Assembly: GCA_047495785.1 (NCBI GenBank)
Contig: JBLDXI010000009.1
Coordinates: 3,534,001-3,598,000, forward strand
Reading direction: 5' to 3'
Source: Lepidodermella squamata
Lineage: Eukaryota > Gastrotricha
DNA: 64,000 bases
The notes beneath the pieces were generated by a model that searched no databases, was not told the DNA's origin, and worked only from the letters and a program-made list of their open reading frames with translations. Shown piece after piece: positions 24,969 to 36,053 of this stretch. Every line of letters starts with the position of its first letter. The stretch's first letter is position 1. The translations under genes were made by a program, and so were the position numbers.

Positions 24969-27003
24969 TTTTTATGTCCGAAACTGGGACATTTTTTGTG
25001 ATCAAATTTTGTGCCCTATATCAATTAATTAAAACGACAAATCCTGCCTACCTGAATTTTTGAACAATAATTTATTGAAATGATGCCTCCTTAAATCGGG
25101 AAAATCCAGCGCGTTAAAACTGCCAGTTTAACAAGCTATTTTATTTAATTGAGAAAAAATGGCGATGTGTGTGATTTTTGTATACAAATTTGTTTTATGA
25201 TGCCTTGAATGTCTATGCGGAAAATTCTATCATTTCTCTTGAGGTCGCCTATAACTAGGTTATATTATGGTGGAAATCGCTTTTATAATTTTCATTCGGT
25301 TCGCACTAAAGCAGCAAAAAATATCACAATTCTAAACATTATGCAATCTAATTTTTGGTTTTTCTTATAGCCTGGTTTACTTGAACGTTGAAAGTCTCGA
25401 ACATGCATGACAGCCTTAATCTCGGATCAAAATTATAGTTTAAGCTTGCACTGACGCCTTTTTTGCTTCAGTTGTTATACTCTGTGGGAAAACTCTGTCT
25501 CAAAATTTCGTAAAATATAAGATGAATATACTAGTCGAATAAATGTAATATTTTCTGTATTTTTGTGAAATGACTGTAAATAATTGAAATATATTTGATA
25601 TGAAAAATAAAGCGAAAGAATTGTTGAATAAGTGTTGGCGTTATCGACGAGCACTGAAAAGAGAGCAACTCCATGACAGTTCTGTTTCGAAGATTGAAGA
25701 CCGTCTTAAGAGGGCTCCCTTGCCGGTGGCTGCGTCAGCAGGTCGACAGGGCTTTCGAAATGCCTTCGATGGTATGAAGTAAAATCGAAAACTGCACACT
25801 GACTGGGATGGGCGTTTTCGGCCGGCTAATAAAGAGGCCAAGCGGCCTGGTAACTCGAAACCGGCGCGTCAAAATGTGATGATTATTTTGCATTTTACGC
25901 ATAATATTATGCTGTTACACCGACGCCATCATCATCAACGCTACCGTATACTAATAATCACGCGCCCCTTCGACACAGTTGGTTAACTTGAAATGTAAAA
26001 CCACGCCGTAAATAGCACGGCATATCCAACGGTAGCGCTTTAATGCGAGTTTTGCGCTGGTACCACCGCTACTACACCAGTAGCGCGTATGATTATACCA
26101 TTACATTTTTACCGATGAGTCACCATCGCGTGTCGACGCACGTGCGCGATCCAGCGAATGCGCGGTTCATTTAGCGCGCCCTCGTCAAGTGACTTTGAAC
26201 GCGCGTCTCGCCTAATTCGAGATGCCTATCACCGCGTTTCGGTTTACCTGATTATCATTAAAACGAGACCACGCCGACATCATTCAACACTATAGGCAAC
26301 GGCTATATGCTGCGGTTTTCGTTTCAATCAAGTCCCAGCTGAATGATGAATGATGAGCGAACAGAAAAAATAATAATTTAAACCTTGATTTCAAATGAGG
26401 CGTCACTTTTTTGTTGCGGTTTTTCAATGCAGGGCACGAAATAACATTTTTTACGCGACTGAATTGCTGAATCGCGTTTTTTTTTACATCCTCGCCTCTC
26501 GTGCTGTATAAACGATGAATGAAAACTAACTTATACCGCGGTTAATGATTAAGAAATTAATAATTAACTACTTTCTATGCAGCCTGTATTAGAAGTTTCT
26601 TCCCAAGTCAATGCCACGTTGTGACGAAATATGCGGCATCGACGCGTATTACTGCTGATCAATTTTATGTAATAATAATATTGTTTTTTGTTAACGCACG
26701 CGCGCCGCACCTTTCAACGCCCAGCGCGCGTTGATTGCTTCGGTCAGGCAAAAAAAGACCGAGTGAAAAAGGCGCTCACTCCGCCGTATTCTATCAATTT
26801 TTTATTGTTTTTTCATCGCTGTTTTACCTGAGAAATACTCGTTCGCAGTAAAAGGAGACACGTAATTTATTGGGTGCCAGCCATCTGTTACTAGGCGGCG
26901 CGTTAAAATCTCGAGGCATTTAAGGTGACTGAACGATTTTTTTCAATTTTCTTGTCTACTTCAGTACAGATTTTTATTATACCATTTTATATCGAATGAA
27001 ATA
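24969..27003. other. intergenic, Kir 3' flank and upstream of unknown gene
   Basis: No gene recognised. Candidate Kir poly(A) signals are AATAAA at 25538..25543 and 25606..25611. A CTTGTCTACTTCAG acceptor-like site ends at 26964, 40 nt before the next ATG. Confidence 0.5.
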
Positions 27004-30000
27004 ATGCTCACTGTTCCTGGCGTTGACGCGGTACGGCTTTTAACCGGGGCGCATCTGCAGCAACATAGACCGCTGACTCCTAGAGATCCCGTATTCGACG
27101 TGAGTTGTACACATTTTTCAGCCATGAGGATCATTCATTTCAACAATTGCTAATATAGCCTGTTGTTTTGTCGGAAGTTCGCGTGTTCAAGGCGAATCAG
27201 TGGGCGGTGAATAACAATAATTCGAATGGGAAGCAGTGGTTTTGCTACGGTCAGGCTTTAATGCCGTCTCACTCCCCGGCTCCGAGTCGCTATTTCACGC
27301 CGCATCGGCAAAAATCGACAATAACCGCCGAAAACGTCATTGGTGCCGAGCTGTTTTCGATTCCACAAGCAAAGGTAATTTACGCGGCCAGTTCGCCAAT
27401 TTAACCTTTTAATGCTTGACGAGGACAACCTGTATTTGTGGGTAGATGGGTTCTTTTAACCTTCATCGTTTTGGATATTTTTTAAATATTTATTTAAAAT
27501 GATTTAGCGGTTTTCAGCCAAAAAATTGGCTACAAGGTGGAATTTGGAATTATGTATGGTATTATGTACGAGCATTTTGATCTCAGAGTTTTCCTCTAAT
27601 TCAGCTCTCTAATTTGCTCTCATGAGAAAAATCCTATTTTTTCAAAATTTTACATGAACCAGTTATAAAGTCAATGAATCATCCTTCCGCGCCAATATCG
27701 ATTTTCCAAAAATCTTTATCAGGGTTACTGCACCACTGAGTGTTTCAAAAGGCTCATTGCCGCTTGAAGAGGGAATCGGCTTATAGCAATCAAATTCTCC
27801 GAATTTTAGTAGCGTGTGTCCATACTCAAGGGAAGTAATAATGATGCCTATTTTTATCGCAAATAAAAATCTCGAATCGGACGGATTCTTATCTACGGTT
27901 CCACAGTAAAATATTTCGAAAATGTTCTTTTTACCATTTCAATATTTTCGGAAAGGAATAATTCGAATAAATAATTACTGAATCATAAAAAATCAAATGT
28001 GATGGAACTAGGCGGACCATTTTCTGTGACTGAAAACGGACCAGCATTAACAGCTTCCAATGTAGTGTGACACATGATTTTATTAAGGTGACTTTCGTGT
28101 CACATCGAATGGCATCAAAATTTTATGGCTGCGGAGTGTCGTGACATGGTCTGCATGGGGTGGTCTGCCAAGTTCCAAAATGACCAGCTTTTTGGAAGTT
28201 GGCAGACCATGTGACAACGGACCAGCGTGACACCTGACAGACCTGTGTGACATCGAGTCCTGAGTCGTGACATGTATTTCATTTTGACATTTGACCTTAT
28301 CATATACATGCCATACTTGATAGAAAATCAACATAGATCGTGATGAAACTCAGGAAATGTAGAATTAAAATGAAAGGTCTTCTAGCACTGAAAACGGCTT
28401 GAATGAAGAATCCAACATTCCTGCCCTCAACACCGTTAAGGATTCCTTATATAAATGGCGCCGGAAAGTCAGCACATGCTACAATTGCTACGTGTCACCA
28501 ATGAAATCACGACTATCCATAAACGTGGCTATCGAGCACGTGGCATTTCAAGTGGCTTATCCAGCATGAACGCCTCACCGAGTCCAGACCGAGTCGTAGG
28601 CCGCCTGGACGTCCAGGCCAACAGCGAACACTTCGCGTTTTCTAGAGCGGCCAAGGTGAACTGTGTGATCGATGTAGAGGAACATCGGGTGCAGAGGGTG
28701 AGCGCGGAATGCGTACTGGTTGTCGGGTAGTGCGTGTTGGCTCTCCAAAAACTCTCCGAGCCAGCGCGCCACGATGGACTCCAACTGCTTGCCGTCGACG
28801 GGCAACAACGAGATCGGCCGCTGAGACGAGACAGATCCTAGCAGCTTCCCAGCTTTCGGCACCGGTATCACAGCAGGGTCCTTCCATTCAGGCAAAACGC
28901 GATCCGAGGCTTAGGTTGAACATGAAGGTGGCGTTGCCGCACCCTCTCCACTTGTGGTAGATGGGACTGATGCCATCCAACCCAGGGACTTTGAACGGCT
29001 GGAGGCGAGACACAGTATCGGCAACTATGCGCTGACTGACGGAGAACTCGCCCGGCGCTGGAAGCTGAAGGCGGTCAGCCCGTTGGAGATCAAGTGTAGA
29101 GCAGGCGACAAACTGCGCCATGTCAGCCCACTGTTGTTTCAAATAAGCATCGGCAGCGGGGTCGGTGAAAGGCGCCGTAGGCTTCACAAATTGATGAGTA
29201 CGACATCGGCGAGCTCGACCGATGGCTCGAGGACACGACCATCATCAAGCTTTTGACAAGACGGGAACGGAAACGGGTCGCCTGGAACAGACAGAGGAAT
29301 GGCAATAAGCTGCTCGATCAGCGTTCGCGAAAACCCAAGACGGTCGGCACGGAGACGGAGGCACGGAGACGGAGGCACGGAGCGGGAAGCTCGACCGCAG
29401 GTGTTCGTCTACCAGGCGGTATGTTGAAAGATATCGAGTCACAAAATTATCGCTTGTGTACCGGTCGCCAACAAGTATTCCACCGTGTAGCAGGCGCAGC
29501 GCGGCGTCTTTGAGTACCCACCAGTGTTGACAAGGTGCCCGGGGCTAGGTGAAGTCAGTCGGTTTCGATGAACGAGATCCAGGACCCAAGGCCCCGGGGA
29601 AGTACTACCAACCGAGGCGACCGGATCCTGTTTCTTTCAAGCTGCAGATATTTCCAATATACCGATTTAAATGTTTGAGACTGAAGCGGTTACTAAGGGC
29701 GGAAGCGGTTATCGCCGTCTTCGTGGCCCAGTTTCCTCGCTCACAATCAACCGGCCGATGAGGGTCGAGCGATCTACTTGAAGCTACATGGTCGCCATTA
29801 AGAACCGGTGATTTCAATGAGATTTAGTTGATGAGGTTAAAATGAGATGAGAGAGTAATAAAAAAGGTTAAAAAAGGTTGATAAATCCTAACAAACCCCA
29901 AACTGCCCAGTGATATACCATGGAAGATAATACGTGTATAATAACGACTAGAAGGTCAATTTAAATATCGGATAGCATGTATATGATAAGGTCAAATGTC

Positions 30001-31065
30001 AAAATGAAATACATGTCACGACTCAGGACTCGATGTCACACAGGTCTGTCAGGTGTCACGCGGGTCCGTTGTCACATGGTCTGCCAACTTCCAAAAAGCT
30101 GGTCATTTTGGAACTTGGCAGACCACCCCATGCGGACCGTGTGACACTGTTTCGGATGGTTCTGGAAATATTACCATCGGGTGTGACTTTAACTGATCAA
30201 TATATGTATGTCATGTCACACTGCACTACCTCGATTTAAACCTGGTCCGCTATCATCAAAACTTAATGGTCTGCCAAGTTCAAACACGTAAAAATCAAAA
30301 CTTCTCAAATCCAAATCCAACTTCAGCGAGCCAAACGATTTTACACTGCTAAATTTTCATTTTTTCATTCAGGTCAATAGCGGTAACGCTGTTCCATCGA
30401 CGGTTTTACTTCGACTACGCCCGTCAAGAGCGGCTTCCTCGAAAGGCAGCCCGCTCAGCAGATCGACGTCAGCTATCAGCCAACGCTGTGAATCCTCATT
30501 ATCAAACAAAAAACCCAATGAGTTGAGCACAATCAGTCTCAGCGCCAGTAGCATGCTGCACCTGGGGCCGGTGAAAGACGGCTCGTCATCAAATGACGAA
30601 GGTCTTGGAACATCGGCTCAGCAGAATGACTCATCACTATCCGAATGGCGCCCGTTGAAATCGGCAGTGGGGTCTCGTCAGAGAAGCGTGCTACTCGTCA
30701 ACAACCGGCCGCTACCTCAATTATCGCAAGCGTATCGAAATTCAACGAGCAGATATCGCATGCTGTTGACGACGAAAGCTGCTGATTACATCACGGCTAT
30801 GCAAATACAGCAGCAACAGGCAGCGGCTAACGCTATGGTGCTGAACGACCGCGTTAAAACAGTGTTGAGTTATCGGCTCGATAGCAACAATCAGCAGCGA
30901 GGTAATAACCCTGAAGAAGTTCGAGTCACGATGAACAGCCCGATGGTCAGCAAAATCGATGAGGGTATCAACAATTTAGTGGCGGATAGCAACAGTGAAG
31001 TTTGCCCAGCCTCGCCTATCCCTCTCCGCGCGAAAAGCGGCAAGCCGAGTCTCAAAGACACATAA
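27004..31065 (+). CDS. unrecognised Ser/Gln-rich protein
   Basis: I do not recognise this family. Exons 27004..27099, 27159..27374 and 30373..31065 join in one frame (phase 0 at both junctions) to 334 aa. The N-terminal part is the most structured-looking: about 100 residues including SEVRVFKANQWAVN, KQWFCYGQAL and ENVIGAELFSIPQAK. The rest is Ser/Asn-rich, then a basic region with a Gln/Ala helix (ITAMQIQQQQAAANAMVLND). There is no signal peptide or membrane span. Splice sites are canonical, the codon use is uniform, and an AATAAA lies at 31102..31107, so a real gene is likely. The second intron is 2998 nt because a mobile-element complex occupies it. It could be an intracellular adaptor or regulatory protein, but that is a guess. 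Confidence 0.7.
28153..28311 (+). repeat. left inverted-repeat arm with internal hairpin
   Basis: 159-bp arm, the reverse complement of 29975..30133 with one mismatch (around GGACCAGCG versus GGACCCGCG). It contains a secondary hairpin: 28161..28180 pairs with 28190..28209 (19 of 20 positions) around a 9-nt loop. Confidence 0.9.
28575..29330 (-). pseudogene. broken LINE (non-LTR) reverse-transcriptase fragment
   Basis: Two overlapping minus-strand frames together give the N-terminal half of a non-LTR reverse transcriptase. The first (29187 to 28888) has the block ending KVPGLDGISP. After a frameshift near 28890 comes PEWKDPAVIPVPKAGK, then QRPISLLPVDGKQLE, LPDNQYAFR and GLDVQAAYDSVW. These are the template-binding and first catalytic-palm blocks of Jockey/CR1/I-like LINEs. 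The palm motif with the two catalytic aspartates (YxDD region) and the 3' end of the ORF are absent. The fragment is frameshifted and truncated, so it is inactive. It sits between the inverted arms described above, in the antisense orientation to the host gene. Confidence 0.8.
29975..30133 (-). repeat. right inverted-repeat arm
   Basis: Reverse complement of 28153..28311 with a single mismatch over 159 bp, including the same nested hairpin. Both arms show the same spurious open frame, which only reflects the duplicated sequence. Confidence 0.9.
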
Positions 31066-31676
31066 AATAATTTTTATTTTGATTATGATAATTCAGACAA
31101 AAATAAAAGAGCCGCTGAGGATATCGTTTTTTATGACCTCAAAGCTCGCGCGTTGAATAACAATTGCGCGCGCTTTTTTTGTTCTTGTCGGCGAAAACAA
31201 ACGAAACGGTGAATCCAGGAGATAACGAAAAGCTGATCTCAAGCAAGCAGCGGAACGTGACGAGGCGTGGTTCGAATAAAAATTAGCAATAAAACTTTTT
31301 ATTATTAGCAATGATTACAGTGTATGTTTTACGCAGCTGGTGTGATGAAGCAAGTCTCGCCAAAATATCGCAGAGACAACTAGATTAGCGCAAAATATTC
31401 GGCCCCATCGCGACACCTGGAAGGGAGGCGCGGAAAAATATCTCGTTTTGTTCTGATTTTTATCGACTTTCGTCGCTCATATGCGCGCTGTCTTGGCGCC
31501 ACGTGTCGCGCATATGTCAGCAAAAAATGACCCTTCCAAGCGTGTGGTTTTGACGCGTAATTAATAACTAGTAATAAAACTAGCGCGCGCGCTCATTTTT
31601 TTGTCACCTATAGTTATTTATTTGTAAATAATGACGGAATAATCGCGCGGTGACAAGGATATAATAAAAAATAAAT
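31066..31676. other. intergenic, promoter region of bHLH-PAS gene
   Basis: Contains the upstream gene's poly(A) signal (31102..31107). The remaining 500 nt are AT-rich with scattered CGCGCG-containing runs and no reading frame. No acceptor-like AG was seen close to the following ATG, so this gene probably has its own promoter. Confidence 0.45.
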
Positions 31677-34228
31677 ATGCAACCGAGCTCGTTTAATTAC
31701 GCCTCATTTGACCATCAGCAACAAGGTGACGCACCCGTGCATCAATTAATCGGCGACCCTAATAACAGCGCGTGTCAATACCTGCAGCAAACCTACGTAC
31801 CGTCAACTTCTTCCATCTCAGCGACGCCCATCAGTAGCGATGACAGCGTGTTTTTGGCCTGTCAACAATTTGCCAATCTCGACCACCAACACCAGCCTGG
31901 TGCATTTTTTACCCCGCAACAGCCCGCAAGTAATCATCAGTTGACAAATTACGGCTACATTCCTACGGCTTTTAGCGGGTCTCAGGCTCTTTATACGCCA
32001 AATTTAGGCCTTAATTCGAGTGGTCAAGCACAGCCCTATCAATGCTCTTCTTCGTCGGCTTCCTCAGAATCATCGGAGAGCTTCAATAATAGCGGATATT
32101 CGTTCCCGAACCGGCTTGGACAACCTCCAGCGAAAACGGCAAAAATTGGTCCTGAAGGTAGACTATTAAGGTACGGAAGGATTCTGCGAGATTTTAATGT
32201 ACAATTCTTCCCTAAATAATTCGGAAAAAATTGAGAATGTTAATTCCTTTTATTATTTTAATTTTCCAGTAATTATTTTATTTTTTTTACAGCTCGGCCA
32301 CGCATCAAGTGCGAAAAGAAAGATCAAGAAAGGCGGCTCGAAACCGCAGGGGTCGTGAGAATAAAGAGGTAATTTTCCCCGAATTTTAGCAAAAAAGCCG
32401 CTTAAATAGTGACCTTTACCAGTTTGAACAACTTGCGAAACTGCTGCCCTTCGAACAAGGAATTTCGTCTCAGCTTGACAAGGCTTGTAAGTTCGATTTT
32501 GATATCTTATCATCATTCAGCTTTCATCTCCTTGATTCAGCTATCGTGCGACTCGTAATTTCGTATTTGCGACTTCGGGCTCAATTACCGCACTTGCTGA
32601 TGACCCCGCAACTACCCCATCAGGAAATTTCGCCTCAAATCGATAGAACTCGAAATTCGAACAAGCCTGAAATTCCGCCCTCGGTAGAGTTTCCTTACGA
32701 AAAATGCCACGGCAATCGTATTCAAGAGGTTTGAAAAAATTTAATCTTTTTTAAACTGATTCTCTAAATGACATTTTCCAGGCACTGGAGGGTTTTATGA
32801 TCATGTTTGAAGTGGCGAGGCCTAGCCGCATACTCTACGTATCTCAAACAGTAGCAAACTTCACTGGGCTAGCTTTAGTCGACCTAATAGGCCGCAATAT
32901 ATTCGAGTATCTGCATAAAGACGATGCGGCAGAAATTGAGGCCAATCTCATCTCGGCGTGCACTGCCATTGCCGAACCAACTCAAATTTACCAGCAGTCT
33001 GATTCGGACTCGTCCGACTCATCATCCGAATCTTCTGATGTCGAGTCGAAACTTCAAACTTCAAGTATTCCCATCGCATTTTGCGCTCGGTTTAAATGCA
33101 CGGCTAACAAGCGAGGAAATTTTTTCAAAAATGCTGGATATCGGGTAAACAATTCGAAAATAAATCTTATTTAATTTTTAATTTTATTTACAGTTTTTCT
33201 GCTTAGTTGGCCGAATTTGTAAAGGCGCTTCACCCACAGATGGCCGATATTACCCTCTTCGGTGGTCAAGTCACAGCAAGGATGGCCATCTCCTGTCCTC
33301 TTTCCATTTCATCGGAACCGCTTTGGCAATTCCTTCGGTCAATATCGGCGAATACGGCCTGGCTCAGGATCAAATGGCATTCAAGCTAGATAGTGATCTC
33401 ACAATTATGGATTACGACGCATCTCTCAACACGTGTGAAAATGCAGATTTGTTAACTGGCTGGTTTCCGCAGCCTTTTCTGCCCGTTGACAAGGGAAAAT
33501 TGACGATTTACGACATTTGCCATCCGAATGATGCTGACAGGCTTCGAAGAGCTCATCAAGAATGTTCGTTCTCGAATTTTTCCTGCTCCAGATTTGAATC
33601 TTTCGTTTTTTTAGGTTTGACGAAAAATCAAGCCATGGTGGCGAATTTGCATATTTATACCGATCGGGAATCTTTCTGTGGCAATTTATGGCTGGCTGGA
33701 ATCCAGCCTAATGCTCCACCTGCTGGGCCTGCTGTCGGAAATATTGGTCAAAAGCAATTGAACGTTCCAGTTTGTCAGGAATCGAATGTAGGACCAGCGA
33801 TAATGGCTATTTTCACCCCTGTTTCGCATGACAACCAACTATTTTCAACCTTCCTCGACGCAAGCAATACGTACTCATCATCAATGGCCCCCACCTCATT
33901 AGCGCCGCTATCCCACGACGATTGTTTGGCTAAAAAACGGTTTATTAGCACGGCGACTAATTACGATGGCCTGCAATTACAGCCGTGTTCAATTAATGAC
34001 TTTTTCCATTCACAATCTCTTTACGCTGATTGTGCCTTTGCGAACCAGCCTGCAAGCCTGTTCACGACTAGCAACGACAGCCTACTTGGCGACGCTAGTG
34101 TAAATATTGATGGGTTTCATTTAAGCCGACATCACATTAACAACCAAGCGCCATCAAGCTCAAATTCGGTGACGCCCACCGGCCATCAGCAATCATCTGC
34201 AGCGTTTCAGTCGCTGCACTTTTGCTGA
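31677..34228 (+). CDS. bHLH-PAS transcription factor, trachealess/NPAS1-3/SIM type
   Basis: Nuclear DNA-binding regulator expected to dimerise with ARNT/Tango. Exons 31677..32170, 32293..32368, 32423..32486, 32541..32728, 32782..33144, 33194..33563 and 33615..34228 join to 722 aa. The order is a Gln/Ser-rich N-terminus of about 165 aa; the bHLH basic region (RKERSRKAARNRRGRENKEF) with helices LAKLLPFEQGISSQLDKAS and IVRLVISYLRLR; PAS-A (from about 275) interrupted by an acidic Asp/Ser insert as in Trh/NPAS1/3; PAS-B (FIGTALAIPS ... YDICHPNDADRLRRAHQE); and a Gln/Ser-rich tail. The intron 33564..33614 is 51 nt and open in frame. Removing it restores the expected PAS-B spacing, so I spliced it out. 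The exon 1 donor (GTACGG) is weak. Trh is the closest match from memory; SIM cannot be excluded. Confidence 0.88.
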
Positions 34229-35306
34229 TATAAAAACGTAAGTCAGACCTCTAAGTCAAGCCTTTTGAGAGAAAACCCCCACACTATGCCGGGTAATTAA
34301 TATTTAATGGTTGATTTTTATATACCACAATCATTTTCACGTTTCGTAAGAAATAACTCGCAAATGATCGGAAGCCGGGCAAAAGAGAATTAGTGGGTCC
34401 CGGATGTAGGATTTTTCTAAAATAATGTAATTCCGATAAAAAATTAGTTTTTCTCTGATTTATAAATAGCATTACCCCTACTAGGGTATTTAATGCGTTT
34501 GATACTAATAATTGTCCGGTGATCCGATTTTCGCCATAAATTTTCATTGCTGTCATTCTGTCGTCTCAGCAATTGACAAAGACGCCCCCCGCGTGCTCTC
34601 AAAAAAACCTTTCAAAAATAGAGACAAAAGCAATCGAACCGGAAAGGAGTCGCGTTATTTACGTTAAATATATATGCTGGTTTTTTTCTCATATATTCTA
34701 AGCCTAACTTCATTTAAAACTTCGCATGAGGAATATTAAAAAAAATTCGCAATTCTTGAATGGCGTAATAGAGCCTTAGGGAACGTGCGTGATGTTGTGA
34801 GGGGGAGAAAAAAGCGCATTCATTGTTGTGCGCGCGTAATATATTGCCCTCAGCATAACTGCGCGATGATAGGGCCTCGGGGAGCCGCGATCGAACTCGG
34901 CAGGTTCGGCTGGCCCAAGTCAGTCGCCTACCTACCACCATATTACCCATCGCGTTTGACAAATAATGAATTTATAAAATATCCAGCGCCGCGTTATTTT
35001 TCGATATAAATTTACTCACTTGCTATAATCGATTATGAGTGGGGGCAACAATAGATTAATAATGAAGGCGATAACTAATAATAATAATAATCTGCATAAA
35101 GATGCCAGCCGGCCGTAAGTGTGGGATGGCGACCTCTCTCCGTCGCGCGTGTACTTCTACTTAAAGGCGGCTTCTTTTTGCGCCCCAATAGTGGTACGCC
35201 AATCAACTTGCAAAAACAACTGTGACTAATCGTCTATAGCACGCGCTCAAAATAAGCGCTAACACGCGCTTGCGCCCCATCGTCGCTATCCAACCACCGT
35301 CTGCAG
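34229..35306. other. intergenic between bHLH-PAS gene and peptide-precursor gene
   Basis: No gene recognised. It contains AAT/ATA-rich stretches (for example near 35080). The upstream gene's poly(A) site was not identified with a canonical AATAAA. Confidence 0.45.
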
Positions 35307-35314
35307 TATATAAA
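35307..35314 (+). promoter_or_regulatory. TATA box of the peptide-precursor gene
   Basis: TATATAAA about 190 nt upstream of the start codon, in a GC-richer context (CTGCAG before it). Transcription would begin near 35340. The leader contains a 27-codon upstream ORF starting at 35350 and no nearer TATA element. A TATA-driven promoter fits a cell-type-specific gene. Confidence 0.6.
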
Positions 35315-35495
35315 TACCTGTCAGACACAGGAAGTGTAGGCACGTTATTATGAAAAATCCCAGAAATCATCCTGAATATTTTTGCGAAAATCTATATATA
35401 GTCTTGATCATACTTAATTTTGTTTCACCTTAAAAATAGTGAACACCCTGGTTTATTTTGTCAAGCAACAATTTGTAACATTTGATTATCAAGAA

Positions 35496-36053
35496 ATGGT
35501 AAGAACTTCGAAAATTACATCTACTGATAATCTTTATTCTTCTTCTAAGGTCATCCCGAGCCTTGTCTATGTCTTCATGGCGGTGCTTGTAACTTCCTAC
35601 TCAACGTTAGCTAGCGATTTACTGGAGAATAGTATAGGAACCAGCTTAGATGATTCGTCGTCGAAAGGCCATCAGCACCATAAAACGCGTCACCATAATC
35701 ATCGGCATGGAGATTACGATTTTTCCGATTTATTCCCGGCTTTAGTTGAGAAAAGGTCGTCGTTCCTGGATGGACAACAACCGCTTTCAGCAAGCAATAT
35801 TATGAGCTACCGACCGCGTATCGGCTCCTCGCTTGGATCTTCGGCATCGTCCCAGCATCAATTACCGCTTCGCAAACCCGCACCAAAGATTGCGATGCGA
35901 AACGGCCCGGCGAGAAATTCGGCGGCTAGCAGTGCCTCGTCTGCTGTTGATCAGCAATCAGCCGTAATATCGACGCCTCAGATCGACCTCAAATTGTTAG
36001 AAGTTCTCCTGGCCAGCAGTCGAACTTCTCACGGATTCGGTCGAAGGAAATGA
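35496..36053 (+). CDS. predicted secreted neuropeptide-like precursor
   Basis: Exons 35496..35498 (ATG only) and 35550..36053 encode 168 aa. The 51-nt intron has a GTAAGA donor and a pyrimidine-rich TTCTTCTAAG acceptor. With it removed the protein starts M-V-I-P-S-L-V-Y-V-F-M-A-V, a clear signal peptide cut near residue 23 (S-T-L-A-S). Then come a His-rich stretch, a Lys-Arg site (E-K-R-S-S-F-L), Ser/Ala-rich spacer, and a C-terminus ending S-H-G-F-G-R-R-K. Gly followed by dibasic residues is the standard signal for C-terminal amidation, here giving a ...HGF-amide. The amphipathic Q-I-D-L-K-L-L-E-V-L-L before it loosely recalls PDF-type peptides, but I would not assign a family. No dibasic site immediately precedes that helix, so the mature N-terminus is unclear. 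Confidence 0.65.
   Translation: MVRTSKITSTDNLYSSSKVIPSLVYVFMAVLVTSYSTLASDLLENSIGTSLDDSSSKGHQHHKTRHHNHRHGDYDFSDLFPALVEKRSSFLDGQQPLSASNIMSYRPRIGSSLGSSASSQHQLPLRKPAPKIAMRNGPARNSAASSASSAVDQQSAVISTPQIDLKLLEVLLASSRTSHGFGRRK

Larger units (their letters stand above)
28010..30285. mobile_element. inverted-repeat element complex inside an intron
   Basis: Two arms of about 159 bp face each other: 28153..28311 and 29975..30133. Read in opposite directions they differ at only one position. Weaker similarity extends outward (including TGGTCCG and TGTCACACT motifs) to about 28010 and 30285. Each arm itself contains a hairpin. The interior carries a decayed LINE reverse-transcriptase fragment and unrecognised sequence. 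No target-site duplication was identified, so the exact ends are estimates. Possible readings are a foldback-type element that trapped a LINE fragment, or two inverted copies of one repeat. Confidence 0.65.

Noticed and set aside
28083-28334. pair of similar open frames on opposite strands (also 30033..30239)
   Set aside because: They are the same inverted-repeat arm read twice, not related genes.
35439-35495. extended start (GTG) for the peptide precursor
   Set aside because: Non-ATG start in the leader; the extension would bury the signal peptide inside the protein.
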